64,000 bases of DNA from Bifidobacterium leontopitheci (lineage in GTDB: Bacteria; Actinomycetota; Actinomycetes; Actinomycetales; Bifidobacteriaceae), in the NCBI RefSeq assembly GCF_009193355.1, contig NZ_WBVT01000010.1, positions 1 to 64,000 on the forward strand, read 5' to 3'. The notes beneath the pieces were generated by a model that made no database searches, was not told the origin of the DNA, and was given only the letters and a program-made list of their open reading frames with translations. This document shows, piece after piece, positions 9,586 to 16,990 of this stretch. The translations under genes were made by a program, and so were the position numbers. Each line of letters starts with the position of its first letter. Positions within the stretch are counted from its first letter, which is position 1.

Positions 9586-10661
9586 TCATCGAACTGCCCA
9601 ACACCCGAACCCGCGAGATTTCGCGCAAGATCGACGAACTGCACGAGGAGCGCGGCGAGTCGGCGACCGGCCGCGTGCTCACCCTGCTCATCTCCACCAC
9701 CGAGGACGAACTCGAGCATGCGCTCGAGGTCGCCAACAGCGCCAGCCGTGAGCATCCGTGCCGCGTGATCGCCATCGTGCCGCAGTCCGGCAGCAAGAAC
9801 GCCGGCGCGAAAGCCGGGACTCCGGCCGCTCCGGTCGAATCCGAGGCCGACAAGGCCGCCGAGGACAAGACCGGCCTGACCGCGGCTCAGCTTGCGGCCG
9901 TCGACCCGAACGGCGGCATGGCGGCCGACCTGGCCAGCGAGCCGGCGGCCTCCAACCTGGACGCTGAAGTGCGCTTCGGCGCCGACGCGGGCGCAGGCGA
10001 GATCATCGTGCTGCGCCCCCACGGCGGACTTGTCCACCATCCGGACACGCTGGTGATCCCGCTGCTCGTGCCCGACGCGCCGGTCGTGGCCTGGTGGCCG
10101 ACCGAAGCGCCCGCCAACCCGTCGAAGGACCTGCTCGGCGCCATGGCCCGCAGCCGCATCACAGACGCGATGCGCTCCAGCAATCCGCTGCGCACCATCG
10201 AGGACCTGCGCCGCAACCGCTCGCCGAAGAACATCGACATGTCGTGGACTCGACTGACCGTCTGGCGCGCCATGCTCGCCACGATGCTCGACCAGCCGCC
10301 GCACCTGCCGATCATCGCCGCCAAGGTGACCGGGCCGAAGGACTTCCTGCCGATGGACATGCTCGCCGCATGGCTGCGCCTCAAGCTCGGCGTGTCCGTC
10401 GCCATCGAGGACGATCCGAACGCGGATGCGGTCACCGGCGTGTACCTGACGCGCGCCGACGGCGTGCTGTCGCTGGAACGTCCGAGCACGCAGCAGGCCA
10501 TCGCCGTCATCAGTACGCCCGGCCAGACGCCGCAGTCGATTTCGGTGCCCGCGCGCACGCTCGAGGAGTGCCTGAGCGAGGAGCTGCGCCGCCTCGACCC
10601 CGATGAGGTGTACGCCGAAGTGCTCAGCCGCGGCTGGGACCTCATCCACCCGCAAGGCTGA
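9582..10661 (+). CDS. opcA: OpcA, glucose-6-phosphate dehydrogenase assembly protein
   Basis: OpcA-family proteins promote assembly or activity of Zwf in cyanobacteria and actinobacteria. The 359-residue product begins at ATG 9582, inside the zwf stop, with GGAGG at 9572-9576. An alternative ATG at 9570 has no ribosome site. A charged Glu/Lys/Ala-rich insert (about 70-115) looks disordered. The zwf-opcA-pgl order is typical of the group. It has no catalytic motif of its own that I can see. Confidence 0.93.
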   Translation: MIIELPNTRTREISRKIDELHEERGESATGRVLTLLISTTEDELEHALEVANSASREHPCRVIAIVPQSGSKNAGAKAGTPAAPVESEADKAAEDKTGLTAAQLAAVDPNGGMAADLASEPAASNLDAEVRFGADAGAGEIIVLRPHGGLVHHPDTLVIPLLVPDAPVVAWWPTEAPANPSKDLLGAMARSRITDAMRSSNPLRTIEDLRRNRSPKNIDMSWTRLTVWRAMLATMLDQPPHLPIIAAKVTGPKDFLPMDMLAAWLRLKLGVSVAIEDDPNADAVTGVYLTRADGVLSLERPSTQQAIAVISTPGQTPQSISVPARTLEECLSEELRRLDPDEVYAEVLSRGWDLIHPQG

Positions 10662-10852
10662 ACGCGGCTGCAGTATCGCGTCTGACGGCCGGACGGTCTC
10701 GCATGGAGCGGGCCGTCCGGCCGTCCTCGGTTGCAGGACGTTGACGGCGGGGGCGTCACCCGACATCGCATGGCAGTCCCAAGCCGTACCATGACATACA
10801 TGTGCGTGATTCCGTATGGGAATCACACGAAACCAACCCAAGGAGTGGTCTG

Positions 10853-11647
10853 ATGTCCGAAAGAAAAACCATCACCTATCCGAATCCGGAGGTGCTTGCG
10901 CAGGCCGTCGCCGTGCGCACGCTGACCACTGTGAAAACCCTGCTCGACCATCCGGGCCGCACGCGCGTTGACATCGCGCTCACCGGCGGCACCGACGGCA
11001 ACCGCGTGCTGCGGGCCATCGGCAACGATCCGCTGTCCGACGACATCGACTGTTCGCGCGTGCACATCTGGTGGGGCGACGAACGGTTCGTCCCCGCTGA
11101 CAGCGACGACCGCAACGCCAAGCAGGCGCGTGAGGCGCTGCTCGACGAACTCGTCGGCAAAGGCCTGCTGCCCGAGGCGAACATCCACGAGATGCCGGCT
11201 GACACGCGCAGCGCCGCACAGGTCGCCGCCGCCACCCCCGAGGAGAACGACGCCGTGCTGGCCGAAGCCGCCGCGCGCTACCAGCAGGAACTGCACGACC
11301 AGCTGGGGGAGGAGCCGACGCTCGACATCGCGATGTTCGGCGTCGGACCGGACGCGCACTTCGCGTCGCTGTTCCCCGGCCTGCCGCAGGTCCTGATCGA
11401 CGATCCGCATGTGCTGACCGCCGGCGTGCGCGATTCGCCGAAGCCGCCGCCGCTGCGTGTGACCTTGACCGTGCCGATGATCGCCCGGTCGCGGCACACG
11501 TGGGTGTTCACTTCCGGCCAGCGCAAGGCGGACGCGGTGACCGCCGCCTTCGCCAAGCCACGCAACCCGCAGGCGCCCAGCTCGTTCGCCGACGGCGAGG
11601 AGCTCATCTGGTTCCTCGACGAAGCCGCCTCCCCCGACAAGCTGTGA
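10853..11647 (+). CDS. pgl: 6-phosphogluconolactonase
   Basis: It hydrolyses 6-phosphogluconolactone, the product of Zwf. The ATG at 10853 follows AAGGAG at the right distance; the upstream in-frame start at 10802 lacks one. The 264-residue product has the NagB/SugarP-isomerase-like signatures ALTGGTDGNRVLRAI near the N-terminus, VHIWWGDERFVP in the middle and MFGVGPDAHFASLFP later. The third gene of the zwf cluster, it is separated from opcA by about 190 bp, so it may have its own promoter. Confidence 0.95.
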   Translation: MSERKTITYPNPEVLAQAVAVRTLTTVKTLLDHPGRTRVDIALTGGTDGNRVLRAIGNDPLSDDIDCSRVHIWWGDERFVPADSDDRNAKQAREALLDELVGKGLLPEANIHEMPADTRSAAQVAAATPEENDAVLAEAAARYQQELHDQLGEEPTLDIAMFGVGPDAHFASLFPGLPQVLIDDPHVLTAGVRDSPKPPPLRVTLTVPMIARSRHTWVFTSGQRKADAVTAAFAKPRNPQAPSSFADGEELIWFLDEAASPDKL

Positions 11648-12199
11648 CACTTCGCCGCCTCCGGCCACGGTGGAGACTGAGTTCGGAGACGGCGGCAGCA
11701 TTGGCCCGGCACCCCGGCCCCTCGGTGGGGCCGGAGGGATGCTGCGGCAGCGGTTGACCCGGTGCCCTGGCCCCCTCGGTGGAGGGGGCTGTCTGAGCGG
11801 AGCGAAGACTGGGGGAGCGACGGCGCTTCCGTCGATCATGGATCCGGAACCACCTACGTTTCTTGAGTACGTTCCGTTGTGTTTCCTTCGACCGACCGTA
11901 CTCGTAGAGACGCTGAGAGTACGGTTTGCTGGATTTTCCTGACGAACCGTACTCGGGCCGGTCGATACGAGTACGTTCCGTTGTGCTAGCGGGGGCGCTC
12001 CCCCAGTCGGCTTCGCCGACAGCCCCCTCCACCGAGGGGGCGAGAGCGGGTCGGGCTCGGTTGGGATTTCATACGCGACCGATCGTACTCTAAGTGCCCC
12101 CTACGAGTACGGTCCGTTGGATTTTCCTGACTGACCGTACTCGAAGGAGCGCTGAGAGTACGTTCCGTTGAGAACGAAGTGTGTGAGCAGAGTCTGAAA
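11648..12199. repeat. Repeat-filled spacer between pgl and gnd (families D and F)
   Basis: No gene is visible. Family F units (CCCCCTCGGTGGAGGGGGCTGTC followed by a second hairpin and GACTGGGGGAG) lie at 11710-11738 (partial), 11771-11817 and, inverted, 11997-12041. Family D hairpins (ACGGACCGTACTCG...CGAGTACGGTCCGTT) lie at 11864-11981 and 12075-12170. One F unit appears to have inserted between two D blocks. Confidence 0.75.
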
Positions 12200-12244
12200 A
12201 CGTGAGTGCCCCTGAGATGCGATGAACATCTCAGGGGCACTCAC
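12200..12244. terminator. 19-bp perfect hairpin between convergent pgl and gnd
   Basis: Arms 12200-12218 and 12226-12244 are perfect inverted copies with a 7-nt loop, suiting a bidirectional terminator. A second hairpin, GGGCACAGCCC/GGGCTGTGCCC, lies at about 12364-12389, closer to the gnd stop. Neither has a strong T run. Confidence 0.6.
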
Positions 12245-12406
12245 GTATATATGCGTGCTGATGGCTACCAGGCTCGCCTTCGGGTCCTGCAATTACGGAC
12301 TCGCGCTACGCGCGAGGCTCAATGCTGCCTTCGCTCGCCTACCGGCTCGCTCAGGCCGAAGACTGGGCACAGCCCACTGGGCTGTGCCCTCGCCCTGCGA
12401 TTTCCG

Positions 12407-13855
12407 CTACGCTTCAATCTCCGGGCGACCGTCTTCGGCCCACAACGTGTGGAATGCGCCGGGCATGTCGACACGCTGGTAGGTGTGGGCGCCGAAGTAG
12501 TCGCGCTGGCCCTGGATCAGGGCGGCGGGAAGGCGCGGCGAGCGCAGGCCGTCGAAGTACTCGAGCGAGGAGGCGAACACCGGCACCGGGATGCCGAACG
12601 TGATCGCGCGGGAGACCACGCGGCGCCACGACTTCTCGGCCGTCTCGATCGCATCCTTGAAGTACGGGGCGAACAGCAGCGAAATGTTCGCCTCGCCGGA
12701 CTCGAACGCGTCGGAGATGCGGTTGAGGAACTTCGCGCGGATGATGCAGCCGCCACGCCAGATGCGGGCCACCGCAGCCAGGTCGATCTTCCAGTCGTAG
12801 TGCTTCGCCGCTTCGGTGATCTCGTTGAAGCCCTGCGCGTACGCGACGATCTTGGACGCGTACAGCGCCTCGCGGATGTCGTTGATGAACGCGATCTTGT
12901 CCTCTTCGGCCATCGGCACCACGCCGCTCGGCCCCTCGAAGTCCTGCTTCTGGGCTTCGGCGCGCAGCTCGGTCTGGCCGGACAGGCCACGGGCGAACAC
13001 GGCTTCGGCGATGCCGGTCACCGGCACGGCCAGGTCGAGCGCAGACTGCACGGTCCACGTACCGGTGCCCTTCATGCCGGCATGGTCCACGATCACGTCG
13101 ACCAGCGGCTTGCCGGTCTTCTTGTCGACCTGATGCAGCACGTCGGCGGTGATCTCGATGAGGTACGACTCCAGCTCGGTCTTGTTCCACTCCTCGAACA
13201 CGTCGCCGATCTCGGCCGGCGTCATGCCCAGCGCGCGACGCATCAGGTCGTAGCTTTCCGAAATGAGCTGCATGTCGGAATACTCGATGCCGTTGTGCAC
13301 CATCTTCACGAAATGTCCGGCGCCGTTCTCGCCGATGTGCGTCACGCACGGCTCGCCTTCGGCCTTCGCGGCGATCGACTCGAAGATCGGCTTGAGCGTC
13401 TGCCACGACTCCTCGGAGCCGCCCGGCATCATCGAGGGTCCAAGCAGCGCGCCTTCCTCGCCGCCGGACACACCGCAGCCCACGAAATGCATGCCGCGCG
13501 CCGAAATCGCCTTCTCGCGGCGGATCGTGTCGGGGAAGTGCGCGTTGCCCGCGTCGACGATGATGTCGCCCGGTTCCATGAGGTCGGCCAGCTGGTTGAT
13601 CATGTCGTCGGTCGGTTCGCCGGCCTTCACCATGATGATCGCCGTGCGCGGCTTCTTCAGCGACGCCACGAACTCGGCCATCGTCTTCGCCGGGAAGAAC
13701 TGGCCCTCGTCACCATGCTCGGTGATGAGCTTCTCGGTGCGCGAGTAGTGACGGTTGAACACCGCCACCTTGTTGCCGTGACGGGCGAGGTTCCGTGCAA
13801 GGCTGGCACCCATGGCGGCCAGACCGACCACGCCGACGTTTGCTTCTGCGGTCAT
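12407..13855 (-). CDS. gnd: 6-phosphogluconate dehydrogenase, decarboxylating
   Basis: It converts 6-phosphogluconate to ribulose-5-phosphate with NADP+, completing the oxidative branch started by the convergent zwf cluster. The 482-residue length is typical. The N-terminal GLAAMGASLARNLARHG is the NADP-binding loop, and GVSGGEEGALLGPSMMPGG is the substrate-site signature. The ATG at 13855 is preceded by GGAAGGAAG; the frame runs on upstream to 13939 without a ribosome site. Confidence 0.97.
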   Translation of the reverse strand: MTAEANVGVVGLAAMGASLARNLARHGNKVAVFNRHYSRTEKLITEHGDEGQFFPAKTMAEFVASLKKPRTAIIMVKAGEPTDDMINQLADLMEPGDIIVDAGNAHFPDTIRREKAISARGMHFVGCGVSGGEEGALLGPSMMPGGSEESWQTLKPIFESIAAKAEGEPCVTHIGENGAGHFVKMVHNGIEYSDMQLISESYDLMRRALGMTPAEIGDVFEEWNKTELESYLIEITADVLHQVDKKTGKPLVDVIVDHAGMKGTGTWTVQSALDLAVPVTGIAEAVFARGLSGQTELRAEAQKQDFEGPSGVVPMAEEDKIAFINDIREALYASKIVAYAQGFNEITEAAKHYDWKIDLAAVARIWRGGCIIRAKFLNRISDAFESGEANISLLFAPYFKDAIETAEKSWRRVVSRAITFGIPVPVFASSLEYFDGLRSPRLPAALIQGQRDYFGAHTYQRVDMPGAFHTLWAEDGRPEIEA

Positions 13856-13974
13856 GCTGCTTCCTTCCAAAATCGGAAAAACAATCATTCGTGTACCAGT
13901 GTAGGGAGAACGGTCTACGGAAGCCGGCCAATCATCCACGCGACGGATGGCCGTTTTCCCGCCGCGCTGCTGTA

Positions 13975-15015
13975 ATGGAACCCATGATGCATCACGATGA
14001 CGGAACCGAGCGCCCTCCCGCGCAGTCGGGCGGACGGCCGCCTGCCGCCGAGCCGCAAGCCGCCGCCATGCCGCCGGCTGAGTCCGTTGCCGCTGTGCCC
14101 CGTCTGCCTAGGCCCGTGCGCTCGAAAGCCGCGCGCCGACGCCCTGCCGGCAAACCGCTGGTGGCGACGGTGGTCGGCCTGGTGACGGCGTCCGCGCTGG
14201 CCATGCTGCTGATGGCGCCGTCCCTGTCGCTCACGCCGCTCATCCGACTGTCCACATTCTGGATTGCCGGCGTGTGCCTGACGCTGGGCACGGTGATCCT
14301 CACGCTTGGCCTCATGGGCCGCCGGTCGGGGGGCCTGATGCCGCTGGCCTGGCTTGCGGCGTTCGCGGCGGGCGGAATTCTGCTGGTCGACGTGTCGTAC
14401 GCGTTCCTTCTCGATACCGTCGCCGAAAGCGGTGTGATCGAGCAGGCGAGCGGCGGGCGGACGTACGGCGTCACCAAGCTGCAGCGGCAGCGGCTGCGCT
14501 CGGGCGTGCGGTTCGTGGGGAGCCGCTACGACGACATCGTCACCATCGACCTGACCGGCGACGTGTGGCGCAAACAGCACAACGTGGCGGTGTATGACGA
14601 GGACGGCAACGAGACGCTACGCAATTCCACCTGTCCGGTCGAGCAGCTGCGGATCACCGCCCGGCAGTCGCGCGTCATCATCACCGTGCCGTATGGGTGC
14701 ACGTTCGGCTTCGGCGAGCGCGACGAGTATGTCCTGACCGGCGCCAACAGCATCGGCGGACGATACGGGATCAGCCGCAATCTCAGCGAATTCGGCGTCA
14801 CGGACCTGCGGTGGGGCATCCATGACGGCACGTTCAGCTCGGATGATGCGCTGTGCGGCAACGATGCGTCCGGCATGATGATGTCGAATGCGAACACGCC
14901 GGTCAATGGTCCCGAGCTGATGATCGACGTGCCGTACACCGTCGACGGCCAGGTCGCCGTTCGATACGCGCCCGAGGAGGTGAGACCATGCCCGGTGGAA
15001 TGGGTCATACGATGA
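13975..15015 (+). CDS. Predicted membrane protein, unknown function
   Basis: I do not recognise a family. The 346-residue product has a Pro/Ala-rich N-terminus (about 1-65), three hydrophobic segments (about 70-95, 100-120 and 125-150), then a soluble C-terminal half with regularly spaced beta-like stretches and four cysteines. That half probably faces outside or folds as a sensor-like beta domain. It is divergent from gnd. No clear ribosome site precedes the ATG at 13975; 13984 and 13987 are alternatives. It overlaps the next gene by 28 bp, which argues for a two-gene operon. Confidence 0.6.
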   Translation: MEPMMHHDDGTERPPAQSGGRPPAAEPQAAAMPPAESVAAVPRLPRPVRSKAARRRPAGKPLVATVVGLVTASALAMLLMAPSLSLTPLIRLSTFWIAGVCLTLGTVILTLGLMGRRSGGLMPLAWLAAFAAGGILLVDVSYAFLLDTVAESGVIEQASGGRTYGVTKLQRQRLRSGVRFVGSRYDDIVTIDLTGDVWRKQHNVAVYDEDGNETLRNSTCPVEQLRITARQSRVIITVPYGCTFGFGERDEYVLTGANSIGGRYGISRNLSEFGVTDLRWGIHDGTFSSDDALCGNDASGMMMSNANTPVNGPELMIDVPYTVDGQVAVRYAPEEVRPCPVEWVIR

Positions 15016-15545
15016 CGGGGGATGCGATGACTGACGGTGTGATGACTGACGGTGTGATGACTGACGGCGTGGCGTCGGGCGACATGGCGTCGGGAGGTAT
15101 GCTGCCGGCAGCGGCATCCGGTGGTGCGTCGCCGGCATCGGCGCCGGCCGAGGTTCCCGGCGTCGGCGTCATGACCGGCGGTGATGCCGCGGTGCCTGAC
15201 GACGCCGGAGGCCGCGGCGATACAGTCGCCGGCAGCATGATGCCCGGCGACGCAAAGCCCGGCGATGTCGGCACAGCGGTCGCCGACGCTCCGGCTTCGC
15301 GCCGTCCGCGCGGCCCCAGCGTCGGCACCATCGCGCTCGCCGCATGCCTGTTCGTGGTGGGCGGCGTCGCGGTGATGATCGGCTTGCCGTTCCCTGACCT
15401 TGCGCTGACTTGGATGCGGTCCGATCCGCGCATATTGGGCGTAGTGATCCTCTCGCTCGTCAGCGTCGTGGTCATCATCATCGCCGTCATCTGGTCGGTG
15501 GCGACGATCATCTACAACATGACGCACCCGACGCCGGAACCCTGA
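14988..15545 (+). CDS. Small membrane protein with disordered N-terminus
   Basis: The start at 14988 has GAGGAGG just upstream and lies inside the preceding gene, so translation is likely coupled. The 185-residue product begins with three 15-bp tandem repeats encoding MTDGV, then about 100 Gly/Ala/Asp/Met-rich residues. It ends with two hydrophobic segments (about 115-140 and 150-175) and a short PTPEP tail. No family recognised. Partnership with the upstream membrane protein is inferred from the overlap only. Confidence 0.6.
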   Translation: MPGGMGHTMTGDAMTDGVMTDGVMTDGVASGDMASGGMLPAAASGGASPASAPAEVPGVGVMTGGDAAVPDDAGGRGDTVAGSMMPGDAKPGDVGTAVADAPASRRPRGPSVGTIALAACLFVVGGVAVMIGLPFPDLALTWMRSDPRILGVVILSLVSVVVIIIAVIWSVATIIYNMTHPTPEP

Positions 15546-15649
15546 CGCGGGCGAACCGCATGCCGACCAGCGCGACATCCGCACCCGTGGCACCCGGCGC
15601 CGCGTTCCTGACGCGGGCGAACCGGGCGACGGTCGCGGCCGCTGGCCTC

Positions 15650-15792
15650 CTCGGTGGAGGGACCGCCAACGTAGCTGGCTCGAGGAACGCCGCCCCCGCT
15701 GGCGGGGCTCCCGTGCAACTTGCGCATGGTCGGCGATGAGCGGATCGTCCTGCGGGAGCGCCGCCCCCGCTGGCGGGGGCTCCCGTGCAACG
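15650..15792. repeat. Family F fragment and two CCCCCGCTGGCGGGG units
   Basis: A degenerate family F unit (CCTCGGTGGAGGGA, about 15650-15700) is followed by two nearly identical stretches at about 15689-15721 and 15759-15791. Each contains CGCCCCCGCTGGCGGGG and CTCCCGTGCAAC. They lie between convergent genes. Confidence 0.6.
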
Positions 15793-15807
15793 GGTGGGGG
15801 TGGTTCC

Positions 15808-15982
15808 GCGTCCGTTTTCGACCTGTAGCCGCCGACTCCCAGTCGAAAACGGACGCCACAAGCCCGATTCGCGGTCGTTTGCAACAAGCAGCCCGCCGTT
15901 CTTGGTCGGAAACGGACGCTGCGGAGCCGTTTTGCGTCCGTTTCCGACCAATCCGGCAGCCGGGCCAGTCGAAAACGGACGC
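15808..15982. repeat. Family E array, second cluster
   Basis: Three hairpin units are based on GCGTCCGTTTTCGAC and its inverted partner GTCGAAAACGGACGC, with a period near 62 bp. They are better conserved than the array at 1085. Confidence 0.75.
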
Positions 15983-16073
15983 CGGACGCACCCCGACTCC
16001 GGGTTTTCTCCCATCCCGGGGTGTGTACAGGAGCGCGTGGGATACGGCTGCCAAGGGCCGTGGCGTACGCCGT

Positions 16074-16172
16074 GTCACTCTGCTCGCCCGAGCACAGTGA
16101 CGCACCGCCGAAACCCCTTGCAAACACTGGGTTTTCGCACTTGCGTCACTGTGCTCGGGCGAGCAGAGTGAC
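16074..16172. repeat. Twin-hairpin repeat, arm type A, copy 3
   Basis: Arms match the copy at 352. The spacer CCCTTGCAAACACTGGGTTT is nearly identical to that of copy 1. The upstream flank matches that of copy 2. Confidence 0.88.
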
Positions 16173-16257
16173 GCGAAGATGCCGGTTATGCACCATCCGA
16201 GGCAATCCCTCCCGGCCCCGTCGAACGGGAGAAACCCCGAAATCCCCCTGCCTCTCC

Positions 16258-16920
16258 CTAGGCGGCCTGCGCGGTCTCCGCCTCGGCAAGGTCCGCGAAC
16301 CCGCCCAGCCGCACCGTGTTGCCGATCGTCTCCTCGGTGAGGTTGCGACCCTGCGCCGCCAGCCCATCCACGAACCCGGCGTACAGGTCGAGCGTGCGGG
16401 CCGAATACGTGCCCAGCTCGCCGCGCAGATACGTCTCGAACGATGTCGCCGTCGCCATGTCCTCGCCGGTGCGCAGCACGCGCATCGCACGTCCCAGCTT
16501 CGGATACCGCTCGCGGAAGTCCACCGCCCACGCCACCTGCATGGCGATGATGCGCTCCTGCAACGCGATCCGCTCGCCAGACAGCCGCGGAATGTACGGT
16601 TCGATGTTCGCGTGGAACTCGGTTGGCGCGGTGGACGCCATCATACGGCCGTACTTTTCGGTGATGAGGTTGCGGCCGACGCGCTCCGCCTCGTCAAGGT
16701 CATGGCTGTAACTGTCCAGCAGCGGCTGCGGCCAGGTGAGGAACTGGCTGGAGCGCATCTGCTCGAACATCGGCCAGTTGCCTTGGCAGGCGGCGCGTCC
16801 GCCTTCGTTGTTGGTGCGCTGGAACTGGCTCCACTCCTTGCGCACGATGTCTCTCACCGTGGCACGTGCAGTGTCGTTCGCGCTGCCGCCGTCCGTCTGA
16901 TCCGTCGTCTGCCCAGTCAT
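16258..16920 (-). CDS. DUF4125 family protein
   Basis: The 220-residue soluble, helix-rich product matches my memory of the DUF4125 family (conserved WSQFQRTNNEGGRAACQ and MFEQMRSSQF region). Its biochemical role is unknown. The GGGAGG ribosome site suits the ATG at 16920 better than the adjacent one at 16923. It lies 70 bp downstream of the TPR/DUF4037 gene on the same strand, so the two are probably co-transcribed. Confidence 0.7.
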   Translation of the reverse strand: MTGQTTDQTDGGSANDTARATVRDIVRKEWSQFQRTNNEGGRAACQGNWPMFEQMRSSQFLTWPQPLLDSYSHDLDEAERVGRNLITEKYGRMMASTAPTEFHANIEPYIPRLSGERIALQERIIAMQVAWAVDFRERYPKLGRAMRVLRTGEDMATATSFETYLRGELGTYSARTLDLYAGFVDGLAAQGRNLTEETIGNTVRLGGFADLAEAETAQAA

Positions 16921-16990
16921 CATCGACCTCCCTGTGTCTCGTATCATCCATTGTGCCGGCCACGGTGAACGTGTACGGCGAACGTGACGC